Of a DNA stretch of 64,000 bases, positions 51,095-63,899 are shown in pieces. Origin of the DNA: Sycobia sp. Sy_11 (taxonomy: Eukaryota; Arthropoda; Insecta; Hymenoptera; Epichrysomallidae); assembly GCA_018907035.1 (NCBI GenBank), contig JACCIC010000288.1, forward strand, positions 143,501 to 207,500, given 5' to 3'. The position numbers and the translations under genes are program-made. The notes below the pieces were generated by a model. That model was given only the letters and a program-made list of their open reading frames with translations. It made no database searches and was not told the origin of the DNA. Numbering within the stretch: position 1 is the stretch's first letter; every line of letters starts with the position of its first letter.

Positions 51095-51337
51095 CAGTGG
51101 CAAGCGCCATCGTTTCAATTCTCTCTCGCTAAAAGAGCTCGTTTTACTTCCGGGGAGCTGACGCGCGGAGCGGTCGTGGCGGATGGCGGGAGGGGGCGGA
51201 GACGGAGGAGACACTCGCAAACGAGCGCAACCCGATCGTTTACGAGCTCGCCGTTTTCCGCGTGCAATAATTGGGGTTAATTTTCCGTGTGTGCATCAAG
51301 TTGGCGCCGCTCGCGAGAACGCTTCGCCTCGTTGTAT

Positions 51338-51437
51338 TTGATATATATATATATATATACATATATCGTCGTGCTTTTCACGCATATGCGGTTGGCAGAG
51401 AGCTTTAGAAATGTGATATAAAGGTGTCTCTCTTTCT

Positions 51438-51474
<37 letters not shown>

Positions 51475-51607
51475 GTGTGCGTGCGTGCGTGTGCGTGCGT
51501 GCGTGCGTGTGCGCGCGGGCGCGCATCTAGATGGAAAGGGAAGTTGCGGACATTCCTTTATAGGGGGCGATAATTCGCGTCTGTACCATTAAATTGCATC
51601 AAACGCT

Positions 51608-51654
<47 letters not shown>

Positions 51655-51666
51655 AATGTATATATG
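51338..51666. repeat. (AT)n 51338-51367, (CT)n and GT/GC tract 51427-51521, (AT)n 51608-51666
   Basis: Cluster of compound arrays, the middle one ending in (GTGC)n units. Confidence 0.93.
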
Positions 51667-52137
51667 ACATAGATTCGATAGAACTTAATGAGACTCCGAC
51701 ACCGTTTTCTTTTTTCTTGCGAAGGAAGTAAATTTTATACGAGGATTTTAATTTATTTTTAAAATATACAATTTCTTCCGTAGCTTGTCTTATTATCTCA
51801 TTTTATAGAAAATAACAATATGTGTGATTAATTTATGGCATTTACAGAAAATTCGGGAATCAATGGTGAATATAGGATATTGTTAATATTTCTATGTATA
51901 ATTATCACTCCGTCATAGGAACTTTTATTTTTTCTTTTTATAAACAAACTGTGTCGATTGTTTGAAAAGCTCATATAACCAAGATTATTGCAAAAAAAAA
52001 ATGTAATCTGAAAATTCAAATAGCTAATATGTTTTTGAAAGGCACCGGAAATGAAAATCGTTCTTTATTTTATCTTTAACGCGTTTGAAAACACAGCCAC
52101 GTCAGTCGCGGAGTGTTCGAAGTTCATAATACATATA

Positions 52138-52138
<1 letters not shown>

Positions 52139-52191
<53 letters not shown>
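52139..52191. repeat. (AT)n array
   Basis: About 52 bp, pure. Confidence 0.95.
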
Positions 52192-52200
<9 letters not shown>

Positions 52201-52379
52201 GATGCAGTAATGAGTCAATGCGGAAAATTTATCAGTAAAATACGGTTATCCAGTGTGTGGGATTCGAATTGCTAACAGCAGATTTTATATGTAGCATATA
52301 TAGTTTCTATTTTTATTTGAACAAAAAAATGTGAATAATTTAACTTTCTAATATATATATATATATATACATAGTTAAG

Positions 52380-53700
52380 CCAGATTTTCTCCAGTTCGTA
52401 CAAAACCGAAAGATCATTATAATAATCGGGTTACCCGCGCCCATAACTTTATCAATATAAAATCGCCTTATTCTACCTGGATTAAATTAATTAAATTTCG
52501 CTTAATAATATCAAAATAACGCGTACGCGGGAATGCATATCAATTAAAAGTAGAGGGTTAAATTCGATCTCGCCCTAAATTTTAATTAACGACCGAGCAA
52601 GAAAATAAATTTATATTACCGGTACATAATCATTATACGCCTTTCGGTTTTCAATTACGGACTCCTCGAGCATTCGTGTATAATCTAAATCTAGAAATAT
52701 TAAAATCAAAATTAATTTGTTCTGTTCTGTTTCCGAAAAAATTTATTCGCTGCCTGAGTGATACGTAATATCGAATTATACGTGTGAACCGGTTTTACGC
52801 GCGTTCCGCAAGGATTCAACGCGTCGAACTGTCCGTTTTGAATGCTCGATTCCAATACGCGTCCAGCATTTTCCCTTTTTACAATGCGAACACTTTCGAT
52901 TGCGCCGTAGCGATAATAAATTACGGTTGATAAATGTAATAAATTGACGAGAAATTTATTACACTTTTTTAATTCTTGTATAAATTTAATAAATGTCCAT
53001 TTACTTAATAAGACGTCGTCAAATATAGAATGGTAGGCATATATTCAACTTCGATAATTCACGTCTTATGCGATTAGATGTTAAAAGTCGTTACGTTAAT
53101 ATAAATGTACTAAGCATAACGGGAAAGGCTCGTAATTCTTGTCAAGAAAACAATTCCTATAACGATCAATTCGATGGCTCTTCTGGACCTTTTGTGTGGA
53201 AAATGTGCCGTTTTACATTGTATCGAAACAGTAAATTTTTGAAAATTTTATTGAATCATCAACCCTTATATATTTACTTTCTAGTTCTGTATTTCGTCGC
53301 TTGGTTTTTAACGAAAATTCGCCAGACTATTTGGAGAGAGATTTTTTTTTCTTGAAATCATCGCGTACCGGTGATAAAATAGCAATAACGTTCTCATTTC
53401 TACAATGTTTGATAAATTATTGCTCGATTAACTATGGTGCTAAGGATTTAATGTTTACTTATGAAATATAAGTAAAAGTCGCATTCTTTGCTCAATTGGT
53501 AAACAAAAAAAAAAAAAAAAAAAATTGACTTCTGCCGTCTGTTGATCTATAGGCTAGATTTCCGAGTTTCCCCCCTGGATCGTGCATTATTACCTCCTCC
53601 CACAATTGCACAAAACTCGATACGTTTCTTATTATACCTGTTTATGCGACAAGCGTGCTAATTTTGCTCCCTCCCCCCTCCCCGTCTTCGCTTCTTAGCC
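52380..53700. other. Unassigned sequence with many TAATTA/ATTAAT motifs
   Basis: Between 52430 and 52960 the sequence has repeated TTAATTAA-, TAATTA- and TAATAATA-type cores among CG-containing unique sequence and few arrays. Such cores are homeodomain-type binding sites in animals, but they are also common in AT-rich DNA. A 95-codon plus frame (53068-53355) shows no known domain. Confidence 0.35.
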
Positions 53701-53867
53701 ACCGGTAAATTGACCATTATATTCCATCTCTCGCGCCGCCGCGAACAATGGGCAAGTCGATCCGGGTCACTCGAGGACACGCATTGCCAACCCCACCCCC
53801 CATCCCCCCTTCCCCGCATTACACCTCATAGCGACAAACCGCCAAGTCGACGCACCCCTGTCAATGT

Positions 53868-53895
53868 GCGTGTGTGTGTGTGTGTCGGAAACTGC

Positions 53896-53934
<39 letters not shown>

Positions 53935-54087
53935 CTCTCGCTCTCTCTCTGCCTCTCACTCCACGGGCGAGCTGAAATCGAGCCAATGCGTATTAACTAG
54001 AACGTAGGTGTACCTCGTAGTATTGCCACTTGTTCCCGCGAACGTCGTGGCAATGTCAGCGCGGTTTTTGACGTCGGTAATCCAGTT

Positions 54088-54131
<44 letters not shown>
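53868..54131. repeat. (GT)n 53868-53884, (CT)n 53903-53951, (GA)n 54092-54131
   Basis: CT then GA arrays about 140 bp apart form an inverted pair. Confidence 0.94.
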
Positions 54132-54139
<8 letters not shown>

Positions 54140-54532
54140 TCAGTCGGCGGAGATGTACACCCGACAAGCGAAATTGGTCGGTCATAGGGTAGCTGGACGT
54201 AAAACGACCAATGGTTATACGCATGAGTTCATGCTCGGCATAACAGGCATTACGTCAGAAATTCTTCGGGAAGCGAATATAAGTAAAGACGAATTCATAT
54301 GACAAAAATAATATGATATCATAATGATAAAAATAATAATAACAATAACAATGTACCATAGATTGGGAAAATTATCTGTATTCTTCTATAAACTAATGAA
54401 CTATCTATACGGGTCCATCTATAAAAGAATTTAATGGTCCTTGCTGAAGAGTCACTTTTTTGATTGACGGTAAAGAAAAAAATTTACGACCCATTTACCT
54501 ACATAAATGATGAAAAACAACGTATTTTAGAT

Positions 54533-54538
<6 letters not shown>

Positions 54539-54582
<44 letters not shown>

Positions 54583-54871
54583 AAAACCAATTTTTTCGCA
54601 ACCTCTATGCAAGTATTTTATTTTATTTTTTTTATTACGTTCGAGCGTTTTCTCGATGTGAAAGTCAATTTTTTGGGCTCCGGTCAAATTTTGCTTCGAA
54701 AGTGTTGAATAATAAATTCTTCAATGTGAAAAAGTTTATGTGTGTTGCGCGTTTATCAAAAGCCATCATTAGTGCGATTCTCTGTAAAATGGAAATGAAA
54801 TTGGAAAAGTACATCGGTTATTACATGTTTGATGTTACACACACACACACACACGCGCGCGCGCACACACA
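54539..54871. repeat. (AT)n 54539-54581 and (CA)n(CG)n 54837-54871
   Basis: A pure AT array and a Z-prone alternating tract. Confidence 0.94.
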
Positions 54872-55420
54872 TTTTCAAATCCGATTCTATACGACCACGA
54901 TAAAGAGGAGTCTAGGAACTGTCGCGCATCTCGGCCTCCTCCGTCCATATCCTATTCCGTACCTTGTGGATCGACCCGCGAAGTCGCCTCGCGTCCGCGA
55001 CAACGGGCTACGAAATTAAATTTCCATTCTTATCGGGCATCCTCTATCGTTGCAGAAGTGCCATACATTTTATACCGAACAAGAATCGTACTCTGACCTA
55101 CTTCTGGTGAGCGGCGGGCCGGGGGAGGAGGAGGAGGAGGAGGCTTCGCGGACGCGGCCGCGATTGGAGCGCCGTCTCTGGGTCAGGTGGAGCACTTTTC
55201 ACCTTCCTCTGGTGTGTATATATATATATGCTGCGCGGAATATTATTCGCTGTATTATAACCGAGATTATCGTCAATAAGAGCGCTGGTATTTTTCTTTG
55301 CAGTATTAATCATGGGAAATTCACACGGGCTCCTTGAGTTTTTGTTTTATGCGCATTATTACGTACCAGTTGAATTTCGACGAAATCGTCATTAACAAAC
55401 GGGGGATTTTCTTCGATATG

Positions 55421-55463
55421 TGTGTGCGCGCGCGCGCGCGTGCACGTGTGTGTATACGCGAGT
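55421..55463. repeat. GT/CG alternating tract
   Basis: GTGTGTGCGCGCGCGCGCGTG-type alternation followed by further alternating sequence, about 40 bp. Confidence 0.9.
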
Positions 55464-55559
55464 GTACGCGCGCGTACCTGAGCGATATTCGTATACACTT
55501 CAACATTTACTGTTACAATAAATGCTATGCCGCGCCATGTAGAGATTGGAAGTCCGATA

Positions 55560-56360
55560 GTGTTATAATAAATAAAAATTTATTTCTACTTCAATCGTTA
55601 TTCTTTCAATTGATGTACTTTAAATAGTAATAAAAAATTTGGAAAACTCGACACATGAGAATCCTTCCGCCAAGAAATCACAAATTCGAGAGAGCGAGAA
55701 AGCGACTTGGCAGGTTTCACGATGCTAAAGGAACATTGAAAGGCTTTGAAACGGAATAACATTGAGACCTACGAATATCCGATACCAAAATAAAAATAAA
55801 TATTTTTGATCTCCATAGCGAAAAGTCGTGTAATTAAATTTTTGATAAACTTAAACAATGCTATCTAACTTTATTTCGAATATTAAACGTCATTTCCGAT
55901 ATAATTATTATTCTTTATTATTATTCGTAACAAAAAGATCCATCAATATACATGATAATTTCAGCTATATCATTTATTATCAGTCAGAATGATTGCAATT
56001 CTGAAAAATCATATATCAGAAATGACGTTTAATATTCGAAATAAAGTGACATAGCATTATTTAAGTTTATCAAAAATTTAATTACGCGACTTTTCGCGTT
56101 GGAGATCAAAAATATTTATTTTTATTTTGGTATCCGATTCATAGATTTCAATGTTATTCCATTTCAAAGCTTTTCAAAGTTTCTTTAGCATCGCGAAACC
56201 TGTCAAATCGCATTCTCTCTCTCTCTCTCTCTCGAATTTGTGATTTCTTGATAGAAGGCTTCTCATATGTCAAGTTTTCCAAATTTTTATTATTATTTAA
56301 AGTGCATCAATTGAAAGAATAACGATTGAAGTAGAAATAAATTTCTATTTATTAAAACAC
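55560..56360. mobile_element. Foldback element with ~350-bp inverted arms and TA flanks
   Basis: The two arms (55560-55910 and about 56005-56360) are inverted copies along their whole length, with scattered mismatches and small indels, around a loop of about 95 bp. The ends read GTGTTATAATAAAT at the left and the complement of GTGTTTTAATAAAT at the right. Each is flanked by TA (55558-55559 and 56361-56362), consistent with insertion at a TA dinucleotide as in Tc1/mariner-type MITEs. A short GA tract in the left arm is matched by a longer CT tract at 56215-56234. No open frame of note is present. Transcribed from either strand it would fold into a hairpin of about 350 bp. Confidence 0.78.
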
Positions 56361-56364
56361 TAAC

Positions 56365-57015
56365 AGATTTATGTTTGTATAGAAAATAAACTATTTTCAG
56401 AAATTACAGTATGGGAACTGATAAAACAGAACATCTATCAATTAAAAAAGAGGTTTTACCAATAGGCATTAAGAAAAAGCAATTGGGAAGGAATTGTTGT
56501 AAAACAAAAGTTTATTTGAATACACATTTGTAATAAATTCCCTTTCTCTTTTGTACTTCGGACGTCGGTAATTATAAAAATGCAGAAACGCTCGACTTTT
56601 GGACGGAACATTGAAACTTGCAGAAATAATAATTTTAAGCTTTGAAATATCTTCGAAATGTCGAGATCGCGTCGATATTGCAGGGCAGACAGAACAGGAC
56701 GACGAGATTTATTTACCAAGCTGTGAAGTCATTCCCGAGGTCATATAAAAAAAAGGAGCATGGAAAATACGTATTTCATATAAAGGAAATGAAAATTCGT
56801 CCTTTGGCGCTTTTATTTCATCGCGTTCCCTTTGTTGGGTTTTTTTTGTTCGTCGCCCAACCTTTCGTTGCCGACGCGCCGAAACGAACCGATCGGTCAT
56901 TTTCGATTTTCCTTTAATTTCCTCGACGGCTCAAAAACTGCGCGAACAATTCAGTCCTGATCACAGCGCGTTTTGGTCTGGATGAAGAAATGGATTTTAA
57001 CTGACGAGAATCTCT
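56365..57015. other. Unassigned unique sequence
   Basis: No exon or transposon recognised right of the foldback element. Confidence 0.5.
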
Positions 57016-57016
57016 G

Positions 57017-57018
<2 letters not shown>

Positions 57019-57070
<52 letters not shown>

Positions 57071-57284
57071 TTATTCGCAATAATATAAGGCTATAATATT
57101 TATATATATAGCTTTATATGGACCGATCGGGGCTGAGGCTCCGATTATTTGCAACGGTACGCCGACCATATAATACCGTGCAATTTCATTTCATAACCTA
57201 TGCTGGATTTTTCCAGGTTGAACCGTGGTAGTGTACAATGCGGCGTGCCGCGCCCGCCGTTTTCTACCCAGCGGTCGCGGTGTT

Positions 57285-57338
<54 letters not shown>

Positions 57339-57636
57339 CTGCACATATACATATAACTTAACGGGAAATTTTATACCGCCCCTTCGTTTTGAAAATGCTA
57401 GGATACAGAAAAAGAAAATGGGCACCTGGGACGAAATAAAGAGAGAGAGAAAGAGAGAGAAGAAAAAAATTGCGCCGAGGGGGCAACGCGGTTTCACGAC
57501 TTTTTAATGCGCGGCGGCATGTGCTCGGTATACATGAGCCGACAGGCGCACTGGCCGACTGTCGTTCACCATCGCGATATAATAAATCCCGGTGTAGGTA
57601 GTAGGGCAATTCAGCGTGTGTACAGGTGTGCACGAA

Positions 57637-57682
<46 letters not shown>
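57019..57682. repeat. (AT)n arrays 57019-57066, 57289-57333, 57639-57682
   Basis: Three pure arrays spaced about 300 bp apart. Confidence 0.95.
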
Positions 57683-57685
<3 letters not shown>

Positions 57686-57689
57686 TGTG

Positions 57690-58715
57690 CACGTACGCGT
57701 AAGTACAGTGCTAGTTCCAATCAAGACAAATGGGCGAACTGTTCAAAGATTTTCATAAGTAGAATTTTAAAACGCTCCTTATTTCATCGTGACATTTGAC
57801 ACGACGCGTATGCCCCAATTATTGAGATTTATTTTAACCAATTCTCATCGTACAGATGAGAAAGTTTCTTTCGCTTCTCGGTCAATTATCTGCATTACAC
57901 ATGGGATTGGTAGAATTATAAATAAAAACCATTACATACGTACGGTCCGCCGACTATTACAATTGCAATCGCGTTTGTTGCGTGCGAAACGAATGGCGAG
58001 CAATAGCGATCAATTTGGCATTCGCGTCAATGTAAATTAATATAAATTTACCGCTAGATATCGCATTATTCGAGCTTTCTCCGTTTAATCGCCGGCCCAC
58101 GCTGCGCGCGTAGAGACACGGGGGATCGACAAATGTCGACACAGGATCTGCGATTCGTATACGAATCGAGGCGAGTCCCGGCACTTTTATTTGCGCATCT
58201 GGCCCCGACTCGAAGCGGTGCCGGGTGACAAATGGAAAATCAGCATCGATTTGATTATGACGAAGGATGGATCGCAGTATACCCGTTATAAAGTCCCGCG
58301 CGTCCGCCTTTGTTTAATGCTAAGAAGGATTAATTGAAGATCTGCATATAATATATAAGTTTGTCTCTACGTTATTTATGCGCATTATGCGCAAGTTTTG
58401 CAGAGGAAGAAAAAAACGTTTTCCGGAAAAATAACGCGGCGTTTTATCGGTGATCGGTGCTCATTCATACATTATACAGAGTTTTCGCTGAAATTGCTTA
58501 TATAAAACGCGCTAACTTTCGTTGGGGGTCGTCCAAACATATTTTTTGTATGTTTACACTCGTTCGAGTGCAGAATGGATGTGTCTATTATTGAGAACGG
58601 GTCATGGTTTGCGTATATATAGAAGAACATACGCGTATGCCACTTGCACGCGCACACCATGAATGTGTATTGCGTACTGGTTGCATTATAGCGAGTAAAT
58701 TCCGAGGTAAATAGA
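57690..58715. other. Unassigned unique sequence
   Basis: GC-mixed, no family motif in the short frames. Confidence 0.45.
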
Positions 58716-58718
58716 AAC

Positions 58719-58719
<1 letters not shown>

Positions 58720-58772
<53 letters not shown>

Positions 58773-58831
58773 GCTTGTACCGGAAGAGGATTGTTAGCGA
58801 GCGCGCGCTGCGCGTGAGTGCAAGGTGATAA

Positions 58832-58892
<61 letters not shown>

Positions 58893-59092
58893 CGATGAGA
58901 CTGAGAAGATGTGCGAGCGCGCAGGCACATATATAGGACCGGGCGGGTAGTGTGGCATACATATTATACGCGCGTATTCAGCAGATTGAAATCGGAATGA
59001 TGATAGAGAGAAAGAGGAATAGGGAGCATAGGACTCTAGAGTACAATACGGAAGTGGAGACGACAAAAAGATGAATGTATTTAGTGTGAAAG

Positions 59093-59160
<68 letters not shown>

Positions 59161-59325
59161 TGTTGAGGAGTGCCCGAAGGGACATTTTTAATTTAATGTT
59201 TCTAATGCACTAGATTATTTTGATTTCGATTTCTATGGGTTTCTTGAAGCACATTCCGATTGCAAACGGCTGAAATATGAATATGAATTAACTTTACATT
59301 TAATATCTTGTGTAGACATCATTAT

Positions 59326-59387
<62 letters not shown>

Positions 59388-59511
59388 TTTCAAATTTAGG
59401 ACGTAAAGGGCTGACTCTAATTTGTTGATAATTCTATTGGAATAATAAGAAGAATATTTTCAATATCTTATTCATTGTACTTCGTGAATTCTCATTCAGT
59501 TACTATTCGAA

Positions 59512-59555
<44 letters not shown>
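58720..59555. repeat. Cluster of five (AT)n arrays: 58720-58771, 58836-58892, 59096-59156, 59328-59385, 59514-59555
   Basis: The densest AT-array cluster in the window: five pure arrays of 40-60 bp within 840 bp. Confidence 0.96.
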
Positions 59556-59558
<3 letters not shown>

Positions 59559-59559
59559 T

Positions 59560-61195
59560 ACGTGAGTAATTATACGCCAGTCCAGCCTAATTAATTTTAT
59601 GCCCTCGGTCATTGAGCCCAGCTCGTAAAACAGATCAGATTGTAAAAATTGCAATTTCAATTATTTTGATAATTAAAGTATGAAAGTTATTCGAGATGAT
59701 TAATTTATATAATACTTGAATGCCAAGACAATGCCTGCTCAGTCCGTGAGAATATTATAAAATGCGATATACGAGTTTTATCGTCGTACTTTTACCATTT
59801 GCGATAATCTGCTCCAATCCTATCTGAAGTAAATTTGGCAATCCAACGAAAAAATATTTTCATATCAAGTCAACATAGGAGGATATCGTAAAATATTTGT
59901 AGTTGTTTTAATGAAATTGGTTTCGTACGAAAAATATAAAATACGCTGTTTTTCGTGATTTACGTAGGTAACTGTGTCGATATTTTTTTTTTTTTTTTTG
60001 CCGACAATAAAAAAAGTCTTTTTAGCAAAACCGATTAAATTTTTTTTAGCATCACATTTTTCATATAATACTTAAAAAAAACATGTCAAGTAAAACCTAT
60101 CTTCATAAATAAAAAAGAATAATCAGAAACGATACAGGTAATTGAAAGTAGATTATTTATGAAAATAAAATATTCTTACATGTGGTCGATTAAAAAGGGG
60201 ATATTTTTATTGCTGAAAAAAGCGTAATTGCTTGCCTTTTATGAAAAGGAATAAAAGTCAATTGATAAAGTATGAAGGTGCTGTTTGTTGAAAAAAAAGT
60301 TACGTAGTTTTAAAAATACATTGTTCTTTGCGCCAATCACATCCAAAAAAATTTCTTTGTTACCGACTCGCTTATAATACGTACTCTTGAAAAAAATAAG
60401 AAAACTTTTTGCTTTGTTTTCTTTATCGTACTCTTAAATATCTATCTAGATCACGTGTCCAACGTTCCCATTTTAGCGTAGTCCTTTATAAACTTTCCGA
60501 TATCGATTTTACGTTAATGAAGTAAATGTTACTTCGTAAAATCTTGCCGTCAATTTCTATCGGAATTCGTTAGAAATCGACTGTCTCGATACGGAAAAGT
60601 ATCAAAAGTGATTTAGAGGTCAGGATATGGAAGAATGTAATTTTGTAGTTCGGTACATCGTAAGAATACTAAAAATAAAAGAATTAAAAAAATTGAGAGG
60701 CAAAAGAATGTAGTAAGTAGTTACTAGAACGCCGACATATAATAATTGTTATGATATTGCGCTATGTGACATTATTTATTGCAGTGCATTTATAATTGCA
60801 AATAACAGTATTAATAAAATTATCCTCTATAATATTTCATTACATTTTATCGTAGTCTATTTATTTATATATTTTCCATGTAAAATTGAAAATATCGGTC
60901 GTTTTTAAAAAAAAGGCCAACACTAGATAATTATCATTACTTGAACAATTTTAAAGAGTAACATAGAATTGTTGAGTGTGCGCATAAAAATTCTATCGAT
61001 CAACTGTTTAAATACGGTGCAAATACTCGTAGAAGGAGAGTAATATGCTTATATTGCGACGAACCAAAAATGATGCATTAAAAAAAAAAAATCCAAAGCC
61101 ATCACCAGTTTAGAGCTCGTCTCTCTGTATCCTTTTCTTATTAATATTATATTATAATCATACAATATATTATTCTTTATTATATATGTTACTTT
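59560..61195. other. AT-rich unassigned sequence
   Basis: About 1.6 kb with A/T runs and no array over 20 bp apart from a poly(T) tract at about 59982-59999. No exon or transposon recognised. Confidence 0.5.
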
Positions 61196-61198
61196 TTT

Positions 61199-61313
61199 AT
61201 TATTATTATTATGATTATTATTATATAATATTACGATTATGTTTTGCAATTTAAAGCAGAATCGAAGGTGCTATATGGAAACAGACGGCTCGGTCCTGTA
61301 AGGTAAGAAGAAT

Positions 61314-61363
<50 letters not shown>
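61199..61363. repeat. (ATT)n 61199-61230 and (AT)n 61315-61363
   Basis: Short trinucleotide tract and a pure AT array at the left edge of the GC-rich block. Confidence 0.93.
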
Positions 61364-61365
<2 letters not shown>

Positions 61366-61379
61366 ACGTGTTATGTGCT

Positions 61380-62960
61380 TGCTCCACAGGAGTGCCATCG
61401 ACCCGCGCGAGACATCGTCGCGCACCTCTCGCGTCTTTTACCGCGCTCGCCGGTACATAGACGCGCGCGCATACACGCCCATTACGCTTCGCGAGCAGCT
61501 CGCCGTTCCAGAGAAAATAAAGCGAGAAACAATGCAGGCAAAGGCGGGACGGTATCTCGGCTCGCCGATCTTTCTCTCTCTCTCTCTCTCTCTCTCTCCT
61601 CACTCTCTCTCTCTCGCTGTCCCTCTTCTTCCTGCTCGCGCGCTGTCGCGCCCGACCGACGAATTTCTGCAAGCTCGGCGGCCCGCGCGCTCGCTAAACG
61701 GGTCGACGTCCCCCTCCCCGCCCCCTCCCGCCGTCCTCCACCCGTTCCGTCCCCGCCGCCCCGCGCGACGCACGCATTCGTGCATATAATAACGCAGGCG
61801 TGCGCGTCGGCAGCCGGGCCCGCGACCATCGGCGGCGCGGCGCCCCGCTGCTCGCACGGTATTAACCGCGGGACGCGGCTCCGTCTAACGATATTTCCAT
61901 CTCCGCCCACTTCTTCGCGTACGTATGTACGTATAAAAGTACACGCGCGCGCGCGCGCACACACACACACACACGCATATTTACGCGCGCATTTATTATA
62001 CCGGCTCACGATATCACAGAGCCTGCCCCGCGAAATCTCGCGTTACACGAGCGAATATAATAAATACCCACGAGGCTTGCGCCCCGCTCATTCTCTCACC
62101 TCTATTTCGGATTTTGCGCGCGTGTCTCTTTTTTGTCGCCTCCATTGTTGCGTTCCCGTATATATAATTTGCTTTATTGTGTACATATATATATATATAT
62201 ATATAGGCAAATCCCGTGAGCAGGTTGGCACGACACCTCGACGGTGATGCCGGACCGCTTTGTACGTAATATGGGGAGGACCCGTCAGGGAGCACTGTTG
62301 TTCGTCGTATTATGCGCACACAGAGGAATACGGCCTTTAATTTGGCGAGCCCCGCGTCCTTCGGACGTACAGCGTGCGGTGCTCATTTTTTTTTTAAGGA
62401 TCCAATGTGCGAACGTAGATTCTTATCGCGATACACACACACGCGCACACTCTCTCTCTGTCTCTCTTTCTCTCCTTTCTCGGTCGCCCAGGCGCGTATA
62501 CGATGTGAGCGCCTCGCGCGAGTCCGATCGCGCGCGCACGCCCGAACTCGCCGGCCGAGAGTGCGGACGTGGAAAATAACGGCGAGACCCGTCGGGCCTT
62601 GCTCGTTCATTAGTCTCTCACGGGGGCTTTGGCGCGGGAATGGATGATTCGCTCTGTATCCATCTGACGCCGGGGCATGGTCAAACGTTCCCGCGACGAG
62701 CGGGCGAGTACTGGCCCGCCGAATCGGCAGCGATTGCTAGATCGTACAGTGGCCCCGGGCGGATCTTCGGGGCCGTTTACATGAGGCCCCGTCGAGGGGG
62801 AACGCCGGCGCGGACGCGGAAAATTCCTGGATCGAGGGCAGCGGCTTGGATGCCGCGACGACCCGAGGTCGCTCATTGCGACTCGGCCGCCAAGCACGGG
62901 CGGATCGGCAACATCGTCGCCATTGCTTTCCGGATTTCGGAATATACGTGCGTTCATACA
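61380..62960. other. Large GC/CpG-rich block
   Basis: About 1.6 kb of CG-rich sequence holding (CT)n at 61570-61616, a CG/CA tract at 61940-61978, a short (AT)n at 62185-62206 and a repeat-poor core at about 62600-62960. A 290-codon plus frame (61375-62247) runs through the arrays and shows no domain. The core at 62640-62969 is open on both strands, as expected of GC-rich DNA. The block could be an alternative promoter or enhancer of the surrounding gene. There is no decisive core-promoter motif. Confidence 0.45.
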
Positions 62961-63018
62961 CATGCGTAGATGAAAAATTTTATTCCCGTATCTAGATATA
63001 TATATGTAAGTACACACA

Positions 63019-63021
63019 TAA

Positions 63022-63052
<31 letters not shown>
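63019..63052. repeat. (CA)n array
   Basis: About 30 bp, ending in CGCACACA. Confidence 0.93.
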
Positions 63053-63053
<1 letters not shown>

Positions 63054-63372
63054 ACCGGTCAACTGCAGAAGTACCGGCGCGAGGATTACGTAGCCGTCGA
63101 TCCTTCCTCCCCTTTCAGGCGGTCGTCCCCGTTTCAGAATCGAGGACGCAAACTGGTCCTATCGTTCGTGATAATCATTCCGTTAAAATTTAGGCTCGTA
63201 AGGCTCGTAAGGCTCGCTGGTTGCCCGACGATGCGCCGCTTTCGTTTTCGAATCGCAACTTTTTTAACACGCGGCATCTGACAAGGGACGACGGAGGTTT
63301 CGTTTATTGCGATACCGTTAGTTCTCAGTGTTGTTTATCTCAGTGAAAGTTTTGAGAATAAAAAATTAATTT

Positions 63373-63520
63373 TTAACCTTTCGACTGCCGGACTGGCTCA
63401 TATATGAGCCACCTGTGACCTTGACAGCTACTCTAGAGATGTGAGGTGTTTTTATGTACAAATTTTGCACAACAAAAATATCAATTTATAAGGCAAAAAT
63501 GCCGGCAGTCTAAAGGTTAA
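63373..63520. mobile_element. piggyBac-type MITE with TTAA ends
   Basis: The 148-bp unit begins TTAACCTTTCGACTGCCGG and ends with the inverted copy CCGGCAGTCTAAAGGTTAA, which differs at one position of 19. The TTAA tetranucleotides at 63373-63376 and 63517-63520 are the target duplication expected for piggyBac elements. An internal perfect palindrome, GGCTCATATATGAGCC, lies at 63395-63410. No coding capacity is present. Confidence 0.8.
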
Positions 63521-63728
63521 ACAATTTTATTATCGGAATGCGTCGGAGTCTGTCTTTTGTGTTATTGTAAAATTGAACGGGAAGCATTTTATTTTATTGT
63601 ATACGAGTACGTAATTTATTCAATAAATACTAAATATTTTTTTTCATGGCGTAACAATGTAGATCGAATAAAAGTTATTTTTCTATGCATATGTATATAA
63701 GAGATATATAAACAAACCAAATTAGTTG

Positions 63729-63899
63729 ACTTAAATTAATAAATATTTTTATCGGTCTTACAGTATTTAGAAAAAAAAGAAGTAGCTGATATATAAATTA
63801 CTGCTAAAAATAAAATTAAATTAGATTGAAATTTAAAAATAATAAAAATATACATTAATTTAATTCCGTACAGTCGACATAAGTACAATTTTTAATTTT
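63729..63899. mobile_element. Foldback MULE-like MITE, copy 2 (short, inverted orientation)
   Basis: This 171-bp relative of the 23913-24512 element is flanked by the 11-bp direct repeat CAAATTAGTTG at 63718-63728 and 63900-63910. Its left end (63731-63763) matches 33 bp of the perfect arm of copy 1. Its right end (63871-63897) is the exact reverse complement of 27 bp of copy 1's long end (23914-23940). Both copies share the same asymmetry: one short terminus, and one terminus with the extra GTCGAC-containing block. The copies lie in opposite orientation. The shared structure and equal 11-bp duplications confirm a real family. Confidence 0.8.

Noticed and set aside
61375..62247. 290-codon plus-strand open frame
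   Set aside because: Composed of poly-SL, Arg/Pro-rich, poly-HT and poly-YI stretches from CT, CG, CA and AT arrays; overlaps equally long minus-strand frames.
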